DNA of 64,000 nucleotides from NCBI GenBank assembly GCA_002794775.1, contig NBAY01000058.1:124001-188000 (forward strand), read 5' to 3'. The translations under genes and the position numbers were made by a program. Of the stretch, positions 35,434 through 47,308 are shown piece after piece (the stretch's first letter is position 1; each line of letters begins with the position of its first letter). Source of the stretch: Porodaedalea pini (lineage: Eukaryota > Basidiomycota > Agaricomycetes > Hymenochaetales > Hymenochaetaceae). Below the pieces are notes generated by a model, which ran no database searches, had not been told where the DNA came from, and saw only the letters and a program-made list of their open reading frames with translations.

Positions 35434-36564
35434 CTGCTAGTGCTTTCTCCTTTCGGTTCAGATCATTGAACGAGGCATCCAGTCATTCTTGGAACCTGGT
35501 CCAGCTATCTGTGAAACTCATGATGCCATTCATCGTGAATTCTTCAACATAGTTTTGTGCCCACATTGATGTGTTGCCACCCTTGAGGTAGGAGAGGGTG
35601 AGGTAAATCTTGCTCAATGATGAGGGGTACCTTGTAGGGTTTGCTGAGATGAAAAGGGTGACTTCACATCTGAAGTCTAGATAGTCATTGCCACCAGCAA
35701 ATTTGCATGGTCAGGCAATGTCGATCAAGGGAGTGGGGGTGGCTGGGGTGGTTCCTTGACTAGCAGGGGTGTTTGCCGCCTGTGCAGTGAAGACACCTGT
35801 GATGATTGCTGCAATCTGCTCCAGCTGTTGTTGGCTGAAGCTGGTCGACATCATGGGCTTGGGTGTAGGTGTCAATGGTTCAGGAGGGGTGGGCGGCGAT
35901 GCTTCTCTAGGGATCTCGTGGTACGGTCCTGGAGTCAGTGATAGAATGACAGTAGACATTGATGCTGCAGGTGATGATGGTATGTGAGGGGCCCACCTGG
36001 TTCTACACACTCTGTTGTTGATTGAGTACCATGCCTTCCTGATGTCACTCTACCAGATGTCATGGGTGATGCCTTGATTGTCAGTCATGATGTATGAGGT
36101 TCATTCAGGGTCGTATCGTGACAAAGAAGGGAGAGCCTGATGTTGTTCCTCTGTGATATCTATCTTGACTAAGATGGCAGGGGAACAGGAAGCGGTTGTT
36201 TGTTCAATCTGGGGTTACGCCAACATTGAACAGGTTCGTCAGTGAAGTTGATGATGAGGTGGTAGGAGCCAAGTGAGATTACAAACAATAGTGTCATCAA
36301 AGCTTGTACTCGTCTAGTTGCCCATGTCCATGTCAGGTGAGTGCTCCACCAGAGGCTAATTTGGAGTGCCAGGGTCAGGAAATTTCTGTTGGGGGTGTTA
36401 TATAATACACAAATGTCCGAGAACGTCTGGGCAGGGTTGAGGGTTGTCATTTAGGGGGTTTACACGTCAATTCTGTCAAGGGGGATGCTCCTCTAGACCA
36501 AGTGAAGGCAAGTTGACAGTGACAATGTACGCTGGGGATGAGCCTGGGTGGGGTTCTGCTTTTA
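35434..36564 (-). pseudogene. E1 gag 5' portion and leader
   Basis: The frame with MSTSFSQQQLEQIAAIITGV and the gag core (AGGNDYLDF, SYLKGGNTSMWAQNY) occupies 35434-36010, with stops. 36011-36564 is the leader, ending in the PBS AAAAGCAGAAC next to the LTR at 36565. Confidence 0.8.
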
Positions 36565-37004
36565 TGTTAGGTGGGAGTCTGGGAGACGACTCAGACTGGG
36601 CAAGCCTTGGCTAACTGTCATCTGGGACGTGCTATAACTTGAGCAGGGACTCGGGACACACTTACTCAGGCTAGGTCATCATGGAGGTAAGAGGATTAAT
36701 ATAATATACTCTACTACAGGGGGGGGATGCGGTCTCACCTAGGTTGTTGCAGAGGTAAGAGGAAAAGCAGAACAGGTGTTCAGATGTGATTCCTCTTCCT
36801 TATATACAGTGATTACCTTGTGAGAACCAGTTGCCCAATTGTCTAAGATTAAATAAAGGAGCAGAATGGAACAAATGAAGGTCAGGTGCAAGGGGGTGTG
36901 GGAAATGATTGAAAAGACAGTTAAATATAATGAAAAGGGGCAATTAAAAGAAAAGAAATGGTAAAAGAAAAATAAAAGAAAAGGTGAAAGTTTGAGTTCT
37001 AACA
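36565..37004 (-). repeat. E1 5' LTR
   Basis: 440 bp, TGTTAG to CTAACA, followed by TSD GTATG. On the minus strand a TATATAAGG box lies just upstream of GTTCTGCTTTT. Confidence 0.88.
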
Positions 37005-37198
37005 GTATGTCATGTGAAATGAGCTGTGGCTGAGCCAACATGTCAAAAAATTAGAATAAATGTGTATTTTCTCTGTAAATTCTGCACAGTACCTGCTTGT
37101 TAAGCACTCAAAAAAAAAGGCATGGTTCTCAGGAGCAGAAATATCTAAAATAGGGAGCAATACATTGACTGTGTAGGTGGGTGGAGATTGTTAGGACT
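37005..37198 (+). repeat. Foldback left arm, segment between E1 and E2
   Basis: Continues the arm begun at 10708-10743 and matches 6425-6595. It ends at the E2 duplication GAGAT (37194-37198). Confidence 0.8.
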
Positions 37199-37613
37199 CG
37201 AACTTTCTCTTTTCTTTTATTTTCCCTTTTACCACTTCCTTTCTTTTAATCGCCCCTTTTCATTATATTTAATCATCCTTCTAATCATTTCCCATGATCC
37301 CTTCACATGACCTTCATTTGTTCCATTCCATCCGCTCATGTAAGGTTAGGTAATATAGTCTCACAGTCATCACTATATAAGGTCTCAGGAATTGCATGAA
37401 CTCCTTGTTCTGCTTTTCCTCTTACCTCTGCGACGACTTAGGTGAGACTCATCCCCCTTGTATTAGTTTAGTCTTGTATTAATCCTCTTACCTCCACAAT
37501 GACTTAGCCTGAGTATAGCATGTCCCAAGTCCCCGCTCAAGTATAGCATGTCCCAGACAACAGTCAGCCAAGGCCTGCCCAGTCCAAGTTGTCTCCCAGA
37601 CTCCTACCTAACA
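37199..37613 (+). repeat. E2 5' LTR
   Basis: TATATAA at 37374-37380, and GTTCTGCTTTT at 37407-37417 at the expected transcript start. Confidence 0.9.
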
Positions 37614-37614
37614 T

Positions 37615-37625
37615 AAAAGCAGAAC
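37615..37625 (+). other. E2 self-priming PBS
   Basis: AAAAGCAGAAC, one base after the LTR, is the exact reverse complement of LTR bases 37407-37417, the predicted 5' end of the element RNA. This is the arrangement known from Tf1, in which the cleaved 5' end of the RNA primes reverse transcription. Confidence 0.75.
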
Positions 37626-38084
37626 TCCACCCAGGCTCATACCCAGCATATGTCGTCGCTGTTGACTCGCCTTCACTCAGTCTAGAGGAGCACTCCCCTC
37701 GAAGGACTTGATATGTAAACCCCTCAAATGACAATCCTCAACCCTGCCTGGACGTCGTTGGACGTTCATGTATTACATAACTGATTCAACCAACTTTTCC
37801 TGACCCTTACCGCATTTGGACGTCAACTTGACCTTGGAGGAGTTGACACCCCAATTGGGAAACCCTCTCCCACCCTGGCTCTCTGCATCAGCCTTTGGTG
37901 GAGATCGCACCTGACTTGGATGTGGGTAACACATCACGTGCAGTCTTCGACCTCGTTGTTGATTGTTATCTCAGTTGCCACCTTCCATCTAATCATCAAA
38001 TTCACTGATGAACCTGTCCTTCGTCAGCATAACGTTCATTCAGACAACCAGCCCCTCCCTGTTCCCCCTCCGGTCTAGTCAAAA

Positions 38085-39475
38085 TAGATCTCACAGAGGA
38101 ACAACAGCGGGCCCTACCCTCATCCTCATGGTTTGACCCAGACCATGCTTCGTATGTCGCAACCAACAGCGAGCACATCACCTACAACATCTGGTGGAGT
38201 GACATCAGACACGCTTGGTACTTGACTAATGAACAAGCTCAACGAGTTTGGTGGGCACCTAGAACCCCTCATGCACCATCGTCCCCTACCGTCTCGACAT
38301 TGTCAGTCATCCTTCCCAGCGACCCAGGAGGCTACCACACACCCCGATGAGACTCATCACCACCGACCCCTCCAGAATGCCTATCACGTACGCCAGTACC
38401 AACGATGTCGTTGACGTTCAGCGAACAACAACTGGCACAAATTGTGGCAATAGTTGCCAGTGCCTTCACTCATCAAGCCGCCAATACCCCAGTCGGCCAA
38501 GGCACCGCCTCGGCACCAAACATTGACATCGCCCGACCACATGAATTCGCTGGTGGCGATGACTACCTGGACTTCAAACACGAGGTCCTCCTATTTGTCT
38601 CAGTGAACTCCACGAGATACCCCTCATCGTCGAGCAAGATCTATGTCACCCTTTCCTATCTCAAGGGTGGCAATGCGTCAACATGGGCACAAAACTATGT
38701 CCAGGAGTTCACGACGAAGGGTGCTGTGAGCTTCATGGATAGCTGGACCAGGTTCCAGGAACGATTAGATGCCTCGTTCGACGATCTGAACAGGAAGGAG
38801 AAGGCACTGAAGGAGTTCAGAGAAAAGGTTCAGAAAGACCTCTCTGCTGACATCTTCTTCCAGAAACTCGACATCATCATCAAGGACACAGACCTGACTG
38901 ATGACAACATCATCTGTGACTGCCTGAAATGGGCGATGAACATCGAGGTAGTTCACGGGGTGTTGAGGTCAATGCTGGTCCCAATGACATACGAGGACTG
39001 GAAGAAAAAGGCCATCGAAATTGATCATGGCAAGCAGCAAATCCACGCAATCCAGCAAGGCCATGCATTCCTACCCCTGTCTTGCCCGACACAACAGGCA
39101 CCACTGGCTTGCTGTCCAATAGCAACCCCTCACGTCGACAAATGTGACACAACCGGCATCATGTATGGAGGTGCTGGCCAACTGATGGATGTGTCGATGA
39201 ATGAGGTGCAACGCCGACGAGCATGCTGGATCTGCAGCCAGCCCAGGAATTTCAAGGACAAGTGCCTACAGGGAAAGACAATCGTGTAGCGCATGCTGCA
39301 GATGATGGCACCCGGTGAGCGTCATCTCCTCGCTGACAAACTCAGTGCGATGAAGGAATCGGCCTTCGAGGAAGTCATAGACACTCGGAGGTCGACTGTG
39401 GAGGAATATGTGGAGGAGGAAGACAATGATGAAGAGGTTGTCGACTCGCAGGATTTTGCGAGTGGTCAGATGTAG
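38085..39475 (+). pseudogene. E2 gag
   Basis: An N-terminal extension (LTEEQQRALPSSSWFDPDHA at about 38090) precedes the core frame MSLTFSEQQLAQIVAIVASA (38405). The gag core and the CCHC knuckle region (CWICSQPRNFKDKC, in which the His is lost) follow. The acidic tail ends near 39475. A TAG at 39286-39288, where E3 has CAG, interrupts it, and a TGA lies between the extension and the core. It is close to E3 gag. Confidence 0.85.
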
Positions 39476-39539
39476 CCATCGGGACGACTGACTGAGAAGG
39501 ACAAGGGGCTTCGAATCAAGACTCTGTAAAATATAACCA

Positions 39540-42500
39540 ACCGTCTGTACAACATGTAGATGCGAATGACATCAATGGTTTTCCCGATTACGAAGTCCCC
39601 ACCGGTGTGAACGAGAATAATGGATATGGGCAACTGTTCATGAGGGGAACTGGTGGATGCCAGCTAGACCTCCTCCTAAACATCGGACACAGTATGGCAG
39701 GTGAAGTGAGGGAGGTGGATGTGCATGCCCTCGTAGATTCAGGGTGTACAGGGTTGTGCATCGATGTAAGGTTCATTGAAAGGTATGGGTTGGAAACAAA
39801 ACATTATATCCGACCCCTCGCAGTGCTCAATGCCGACAGTACACACAACGAGGCCAGGCTGATCAAAGAATACATTGATGTTGAACTTACAATCGGTCAC
39901 CATAAGGAACAGATCGTCCTTGCGGTGACCTCGCTAGCATCGTCGAACATCTTCCTAGGTTACGACTGGCTTCAATGTCACAACCTGGAGGTCGACTGGA
40001 AGACGGGGACACTCGAATGCACAATTGAAAAGGTCATGGACGAAGATATGCGGAAGGTTGAAAGGGTCATGGAAGAGATGAGGAGGGTGGAAGGGGTGCG
40101 AATGGACAAGACATCCTGGCCCACATACCTTAATGACTATGCTGACATTTTCAGCGAAGAAGGCTTTGAGAAGCTGCCGGAACATCGACCCTGGGACCAC
40201 GTCATCAACTTGAAACCCGATTTCAAACCTAGCGATTGCAAGATCTACCCACTCATGCCAACCAAGCAGCAGTCGCTCAAAGACTTCCTTGACGAAAACC
40301 TGAAGTCTGGTTGCATTCAACGGTCAATATCCCCCATGGCGTCACCTTTCTTCTTCATTAAGAAGGCCGATAAATCGCTACGCCCGATCCAGGACTACCG
40401 AAAACTCAACAATGGTACAATCAAGAACAAGTACCCCCTCCCACTCATTGACAAACTTGTCAATAAGGTCAAAAAGGCTAAGTTTATCACCAAGCTCGAC
40501 CTTTGCTGGGGGTACTACAACATCCGGATCTGTGAAGGTGACGAGTGGAAGGCAGCTTTCCACACGAACATGGGCCTCTTTGAGCTGACGGTAATGTTCT
40601 TTGGCCTTTGCAATGCACCAGCCACGTTCCAGGCATTTGTTAACCACAACTTCAAGGACCTGATCTACGCTAACTTGATCATCGTATACCTCGATGACAT
40701 CCTGATCCTCTCGGAAACTATTGAAGAGCATATCGATACATCGAGATGCATCCTCCAGATCCTTCAAGAGAATGGTCTATACCTGAAGCCGGAGAAGTGT
40801 GAGTTCGATGCTAAGGTCGTCAAATACCTCGGTCACATCATCAGCAATGGCGAAATCAAGGCTGACCCAGCAAAGACAGAAGCGATCGTGAACTGGCCTG
40901 TCCCATGAACCCTTAAGGAACTACAACAGTTCCTTGGCATGGGCAACTGGCTACAGCGCTTCATCAGAGACTACAGCAAGGTGGTCTGGCCACTAACATC
41001 GCTAATGGGCAAGAAGGACTGGGTATGGGAGACCAAACAGCAGGAAGCATTTGAGGAGCTGAGATGATGTCTCTGCTCACCTCCAGTCCTAGCCATTGCC
41101 AATGATGAGGGCCCTTTCTGCATTGAGGCAGACTCATCAAACTACGCACTCGGAGGCATGTTGTTGCAGAAACAGGAAGGAAAGTGGAGGGTGATCACCT
41201 ACAGGTCAGAGGCACTCGAACCAGTGGAACAAAACTACGAGATCTACAACAAAGAGATGCTCACCATTGTTTCAGCGCTCAAGGAGTGGCAACAATACCT
41301 CCTCGGCACTCACCACAGAATTGAGATCTGGTCCAACCATGCCAATCTAACCTACTTCAAGTCGGCACAGAAGTTGAGCTATTGTCAAGCTCGCTGGCAG
41401 ATGGAACTTGAAGAATTCAACTTCCACCTCAAGCACAAGTCTGGAAAGATGATGGGCAAGGCTGACCTGCTATCACAAAAATCAGGTTACGATCAGGGCA
41501 AGGATGACAATGATGGCGTCATTTTCATCAAGGAGAAATGGCTGAACCAAGGAATAGTGCAGACATCGTGAGATGAGGTGGTGGAATGAGTGGGTGAAGC
41601 ACAGAGGGCACAAGATGAGTTGGAGAGGCCAACGGGTTTGGTGGAGGTCGACGGGTTGTGGTGGATGAAAGGCAAGGTCTATGTTCCATCGATGATGAAG
41701 GAGGCCATGTTGTGAGAGTGTCACGACTCGGTGCTGGCTGGTCATCCAGGAGCATCGAAGACAGTAGAACTCATCTGTCACAATTTCTGGTGGGCATCGA
41801 TGTTCTCCGATGTCCAAACATATGTCTGAGGATGCGACCATTGTCAACAGACGAAAGCCTTAAGAACATCGAGGTTGAGGCCGCTCCATCTAAATGCAGT
41901 CCCTGAAGGTCCCTGGGAAATTGTTATGGTTGACCTAATCGGAGAACTCCTGGAGTCCAAGGGACACAATGCAATCTGCGTCTTTTTGGACAGGTTCTTG
42001 AAGCAGATGCACATGGTCCCAACAACAACAAGTTTATCAGTGGAAGGCATGGCCCAGTTGTATCACAACCACGTCTTCTGCCTCCATGGCTTACCAAAGA
42101 AGATCATCCACGACCAAGGCACACAGTTCGATGCGTCAATGATGAAGGAGCTGTACAAACTCCTGCACATCAAAGGCAACCCATCGACAGCATACCATCC
42201 ACAGACAGATGGTCAGACAGAACACATTAACCAAGAGCTCGAACAGTACCTGTGACTCTTCGTTGACCATCGGCAATTGGACTGGAAGGACTGGCTCCCC
42301 CTTGCAGAGTTCACGTACAACAACTGTGAACACTTGGCGACGAAGATGTCCCCCTTCTATGCGAACACAGGATGTCACCCCTTGAGCTTTGACAAGGTGT
42401 GAACCTCATCTGCTAACATGTCAGCAGAAGAATTCACGAAGCATATCAAGGAGACTCATTGTGTAGCAAAGGACAACCTGGTCAAGGCAGCGGAGGACAT

Positions 42501-43080
42501 GAAGCGCTACCATGACCAGACAGCAGGGGCTTCGGTGGAGTACAAGGCTGGAGACAAGGTTTTCCTTGACGGACGAAACATCAGCACAGACTCGCCGACG
42601 AAGAAACTAGCGGACAAGTGGTATGGTCCCTTCAAAATCATCGACAAAGTGGGAGCAAGCGCATACAAGCTCAAGCTCCCAAAGTGATGGAAAAAGGTCC
42701 ACCTGGTCTTCAATGAGGCCCTGCTGAAACCCGCCATTGAACCATTCTTCGAAAGTCAGAAACAACTGCTGCTGCCGCTGCCTGACATCATCGACAATGA
42801 GGAGGAGTATGAGATTGAGGAGGTTCTAGACTCACGCCTGCACCGAGGGAAACTACAATACCTAGTCAAGTGGGTTGGCTACAATGAACCAACTTGGCAG
42901 CCTGAGATGGACTTCAGTGAGAACGCAAAGGAGGCGATTGCAGAGTTCTATCAAAAACACCTTGGCGCCCCTCGTAAACTAAACATTCCTTGTCAACGAC
43001 TCCACCCACTCTTCATCGACACTGAGCCAGACGACTATGATCTTGGTTGGTCGGGACGCCCAACCTTGAGGGGGGAGTAA
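39540..43080 (+). pseudogene. E2 pol with chromodomain
   Basis: Protease ALVDSGCTGLC (about 39730) and reverse transcriptase with intact YLDDIL (40687) lie in a long open stretch to 40905. RNase H follows (EADSSNYALGG at about 41130, then YEIYNKEMLTIV). The integrase HHCC region (HPGASKTVEL at about 41740, CDHCQQ) leads to the DDE core with MVDLIGEL (about 41930) and HDQGTQF (42110). A WYGPFKIIDKVG segment (42620) precedes a C-terminal chromodomain (YEIEEVLDSRL then LQYLVKWVGYNEPTWQP, about 42810-42910). Stops occur at 40906, 41065, about 41570, 41588, 41713, 41828, 42253, 42400 and 42685. Most fit CGA, TGG or CAG decay. Confidence 0.92.
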
Positions 43081-43505
43081 TGTTAGGACTTGAACTTTCC
43101 CTTTTCTTTTATTTTCCCTTTTACCACTTCCTTTCTTTTAATCACCTCTTTTCATTATATTTAATCATCCTTCTAATCATTTCCCACAATCCCTTCACAT
43201 GACCTTCATTTGTTCCATTCCATCCGCTCATGTAAGGTTAGGTAATATAGTCTCACAGTCGTCACTATATAAGGTCTCAGGAATTGCATGAACTCCTTGT
43301 TCTGCTTTTCCTCTTACCTCCACGACGACTTAGGTGAGACTTGTCCCCCTTGTATTAGTTTAGTCTTGTATTAATCCTCTTACCTCCATGACAACTTAGC
43401 CTGAGTATAGCGTGTCCTGAGTCCCCGCTTGAGTATAGCACGTCCCAGACGACAGTCAGCTGAGGCCTGCCCAGTCCGAGTCATCTCCCAGACTCCCACC
43501 TAACA
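43081..43505 (+). repeat. E2 3' LTR
   Basis: 425 bp, TGTTAG to CTAACA, following the polypurine tract. Confidence 0.9.
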
Positions 43506-43708
43506 GAGATCAAACAAGTGCAGCTGGTCTATTCTCTCATACATTTCCACTGAGATTCAAAAATTATGGCTCCCCTACATCTACCTATAAAATTCTTTCC
43601 TGTGTCTGTAAATTAAGTATATGACTATACCAACAGCTCCTGAAAGTTTGAAGCCAATCCATTCAGTATTTGTGGTGCAGCAGCAAGGTTTGTGTTCCAC
43701 ATTGAGCT
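43506..43708 (+). repeat. Foldback left arm, distal part
   Basis: Resumes the arm after E2 with GAGATCAAACAAGTGCAGCT and ends near TTTGTGTTCCACATTGAGCT. It matches 6590-6790. Confidence 0.8.
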
Positions 43709-44865
43709 CCCTTGTTCTTCTTGGTCAGTCGCCCTGGTGGCTATGCCTGACCACTCACAAAATCCTGCGAGTCGATGACCTCTTCATCATCGCCTTCTTC
43801 CTCCACATAGTCCTCCACCATCGTCTTTCAAGTGTCTATGACTTCCTCGAAGGCCGACTCCTTCATCGCTCCTAGCTCATCGGCGAGGAGGCGACATTCA
43901 CCGGGCGCCATCATCTGCAGCATACGCTGCATGATCGTCTTCCCCTGTGGGCATGCGTCCTTGAAATGACCGAGCTTGCTGCAGATCCAGCACACCCATC
44001 ACCATTGCGCCTCATTCATCAAGACGTCCATTGGCTGGCCAGCCCCTCCAAAGGTGATGCCAGTCGCGTCGCGTTTGTCGACGTGGGGGGTCGCGATCGG
44101 ACAGCGAGCCGGGGGTGCCTGCTGCTGAGGCTGGCGTGGTGGAAGTGGAAACGTGTGACCTCACTGGATTGCACGGATCTGCTGTTCACCCCGATCGATC
44201 TCGATGGCCTTCTTCTTCCAGGCATCATATGTCGTTGGGACCGGCATTGACCTCAGTACTCCGCAGACCACCTTGATGTTCATTGCACGCTTCAGGCAGT
44301 CACAGATGATGCTGTCGTCCGTCAATCCTGCTCTTGTGATGATGACATCAAGCTTCTGGAAGAATTCATTGGCGGTGAGGTCCTTCTGAACCTTGGTTCG
44401 GAATTCCACTAACGCTTTTTCCTTCCAGTTCGGGTCATCGAATGAGGCATCTAGGCGCTCTTGGAACCTTGTCCAACTGTCGGTGAAGGTTACAATGCCT
44501 GCTGTCGTCGACTCCTCCATGTAGTTTTGCGCCCACATCACTGCATTGCCACCCTTTAGGTAGGAGAGAGCCACATAGATTTTACTTTCCGACGTGGGGT
44601 ATTGATTCGGGTTTGCGGAGACGAAGAGGAGGACCTCACGTTTGAAGTCTAGATAGTCGTCGCCGCCAGTGAATTCACGTGGCCAGGCGACATCGATGTT
44701 GGGGGTCAGGGGATTAGCTGCCGCAACTGGTGCCGGGGCGTTGTTTGCCTGATGGGCAAAGGCATTCATGACAATGGCCGCGATCTGCTCCATCTGCTGC
44801 TGACTGAAACCTCCTGCTGACATTGCAGGTTTGGGCATAGGCGTCAAAGGTTCTGCCCGACCCTA
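43709..44865 (-). pseudogene. Truncated chromovirus gag fragment (E5)
   Basis: The frame starting at 44847 (MTPMPKPAMSAGGFSQQQME) gives a gag core like E1 gag. It runs open to 44161 and continues, broken, through the zinc-knuckle region to the acidic tail near 43750. No LTR or pol adjoins it, so it is an isolated piece. Confidence 0.8.
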
Positions 44866-44879
44866 ACACGTATGGAGGG

Positions 44880-45730
44880 AGATGTAGAAAGAACGAATTG
44901 AAGTTTTGAATAGTGCAATAGCGTTGTGATGATGAAGGAATGGGGGTCATAATAAGACGAGAGTGAATTGGGGTGAATGCAGGGTACGAAGTTGATTTAG
45001 GAATTGAAATATTCGGAAGGAGCGACAACATTAAGTACTGTTTTGGAACGGGGTTGTGTTTAGAATGTGAAAAATACGAGAGTAGAAATCTCTGAGAAAG
45101 CGAACGTATGAAGAGATCGAGTGGTGGGCATGATAAGAAGGATTCAGCCACCGTCGGCTGAATGCTACTATGAAAGACAGAATGTAGGAAGCAATTTTGT
45201 GTTTTCTGAAGTATAGAGGAAATGTATGGTGAATCAGGAAAGAGGATGGTGCCGTAAATGGTGACAGAACAAATTAAACCAAAGTATAAGAGATGGGCGT
45301 ATTGAAAGGAAGCGCCATTAGATCAATTAAAAAGAAAGTGGTGTTGATGGAGGGTAGAGAGCACTTTGTTAGCGCAGGATTCAAAGTGAAGTTTGGGGGA
45401 AAGGTCATAAGAAAAAATGACACCTAACCATGTAAGGTGGCATGAAGGACGAATGACACGGGTGTCGGATAGAGTCAAGGAGGCATTAGAGGAAGAAGGG
45501 GAGCCATGTAGAAATGAACAGAAAGTAACATCCGCAAGTGGACGATATGGCAGGATATGGAGGAGTTCGATAGCATCTGGGTCAATGGACAAGCCAAGGG
45601 ATTGGAACTGAAGAGAAAGGAAATGAAACTAGTTGCGAAGGTGGACCAAATTGGTTGACAGGCTAAGCGATCATGAATGAAGAAGGTGGTCATCCATATA
45701 TGTAAGTAAAGGGCGATGTGGACCGAAGCA
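44880..45730 (-). pseudogene. LINE reverse-transcriptase C-terminal fragment
   Basis: On the minus strand the segment RPSCHLTWLGVIFSYDLSPK (about 45440) resembles the 'WLGV.fd..LsF..H' region after the RT domain of Tad/LINE-type non-LTR elements. It is preceded by a DPDAIELLHI..RPLADV segment and followed by LYFGLICSVTIYGTIL, typical of the next region. Stops interrupt it. This is recognition by pattern only. Confidence 0.5.
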
Positions 45731-46419
45731 GCAGAAAGCAAAAGCTGTTCAGTCAAAGCGCAAGGCAAACTCGATGGATGGTACCCAGGATGTACTGGAT
45801 GACATCCACCATGCGAAATGCAGCCACAAGGCCAAGGACGAAGGAGCCACAAAAGCGGCTGCCATCGTAAAGGCCAGCTTCGCAGAGGTGACCAAGAGGG
45901 CTCCCAAAGCTGCAGACGTCAGTGGACGTGCTAAGCGTGATGCTGCACTCAAAGCGCCTACCCGTAAGTCCTGGAACGTATTGTCAATAGCCAATGTGTC
46001 TCATAATGTGTGCCTATATAGACTGGGTTGAACTGAGAAGTTGCCTGAACACCGACCATGGGACCATGTTATCGATCTGTTACAAATACTGGTGCCTTTG
46101 AGACTGAGAGTCTTCATCGAGAGTTCACGTGCGACGAATGATTGAGTTTGACTAAGTGGACATCGGCGAGCAGTCGAGGCTCCGCCCAGGTTCACATTCA
46201 CAACAGACTGAAACACGCCTGGGTTTCAAACCAGGACTAGGATCCAGGACACAGGAACACCCCGGTGTCTCACAAAGTAAAGATTAGCATCGAGATTGTC
46301 GTAAGAGGAACAAGCCATATCAAGAAATATCTAAAAAGAGTCTAGGTGTTGTAAGCGACTCAACGCTCCGGCGTCTCTTCTCAGGGACGGTTCGGTCCAG
46401 ATTCATCGAGCATGCATGC
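45731..46419. other. Mosaic relic sequence
   Basis: A plus-strand stretch (about 45734-45963) reads open with Ala/Lys-rich residues (KAAAIVKASFAEVTKRAPKA) and ends at a GTAAGT-like donor. I do not recognise it. At 46030-46080 a short piece of chromovirus pol ([13 protein letters not shown]) is present. The remainder is unassigned. Confidence 0.4.
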
Positions 46420-47045
46420 TTAATCGACAGGCCTGTACATCAGCGACGGGCAGAATGCGCAAGAAGGAGGGCCAGTGACTCGCGACGATGGCGATGGTGT
46501 TCTACTTCGCGAAGGCAAAGGTGGAGTTGCTGGAATCGTTTCTAAAGGATTTTCTGTCGAGTTTGCTTGTGCAAGGAGGCGTGATAGTGAGGATGGGCCT
46601 GCTGTTGCCGAGTTTGACCGACTGCATACAGGGAACAGATGCGAGTTTGGAGATCTCATTGGACCTAATGGTTCAGCCACAGAAGAACCATTCTGAGAGC
46701 TGTCATCCAAAGGGGGGCTTATGGGCCGTTCCAAAGGTGGAGAGCTAGACAGATGTTCTTGGTTTTGTTTGTTAGATGACTTCCTACGTTTTGCAGCGTC
46801 GGAGCCAGGATGGGTCCAGTCTTCAACCTCCAGCATGTAGTATTTAATCCCATCTCCTAAGCCATATGGATTACTACTAGGATCCTACATGCATGTCATC
46901 AGCATCTGTACTGCAGGAAGCGAGCGATAAATTATAAGCTAACCCTGGCATCCACTATCCTCTCATTGATGGATGTGATGCAGGCTACAATCCACTCCCT
47001 GGATTTAAGCTGTTCGGCGAGACGTCCAGTGGCATTGAGAAAATA
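46420..47045 (-). pseudogene. ATG11: ATG11-like C-terminal fragment
   Basis: The minus strand gives GRLAEQLKSREWIVACITSI then NERIVDA. After an intron-like gap (about 46888-46950) it gives SSNPYGLGDGIKYYMLEVED and a Ser/Pro-rich tail ending at 46420. This matches my memory of the C-terminal domain of the selective-autophagy scaffold Atg11 ('s.dWiv..i..i...vv....NPYGL..g..yY.LEVe'). No other Atg11 domain is nearby, so it is a captured or left-over fragment. Confidence 0.5.
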
Positions 47046-47095
47046 ATGGGGAAAAGATACTGTTTAGAAGCTAGATGTTAACACCCTGTCTTCTG

Positions 47096-47308
47096 CAATT
47101 GAAATAACACCAACTGTTGAATGCCGCCCACGGCTTCGACACCGAATTCCATAATGGTCCAGTTGACGCGATGGACGAGCTGGGATGCAATGGCCTGTAC
47201 TATCAGCCCTATTGAGCCAGCCAGGTCTGCTTTCATGATCATCTTAATATTGAACCGACAAAGGCCTTTTTGCCTACAGCCACCTGATCTCTTACTCCCA
47301 TCATCCAA
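47096..47308 (-). pseudogene. Possible mitochondrial IF-2 domain fragment
   Basis: A short minus-strand frame contains IKMIMKADLAGSIGLIVQAI and later MEFGVEAVGG. It resembles domain IV of bacterial-type initiation factor 2 ('lIiKADv.GSveAi..al' and 'GVG.v.esD'). It is only about 70 residues and isolated. Confidence 0.3.

Larger units (their letters stand above)
10744..37004 (-). mobile_element. E1, Ty3/gypsy chromovirus carrying E3 and E4
   Basis: LTRs of about 440 bp at 10744-11186 and 36565-37004 start TGTTAG and end CTAACA. They are flanked by the 5-bp duplication GTATG at 10739-10743 and 37005-37009. The element reads on the minus strand: 5' LTR at the right, PBS, leader, gag (35434-36010, continued 21038-21792), pol (11190-14698), 3' LTR. 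E4 is inserted in gag and E3 between gag and protease. Coding frames contain several stops, so it is dead. Confidence 0.9.
37199..43505 (+). mobile_element. E2, Ty3/gypsy chromovirus
   Basis: A plus-strand element of 6.3 kb with LTRs 37199-37613 and 43081-43505, flanked by GAGAT (37194-37198 and 43506-43510). It carries gag, pol with chromodomain, and polypurine tract GAGGGGGGAG before the 3' LTR. It is inserted in the foldback left arm. Scattered stops make it inactive. Confidence 0.93.

Noticed and set aside
45774..45963. Ala/Lys-rich frame as a histone-like or LINE ORF1 protein
   Set aside because: Only about 60 residues, no motif, in a patch of relic fragments; left unassigned.
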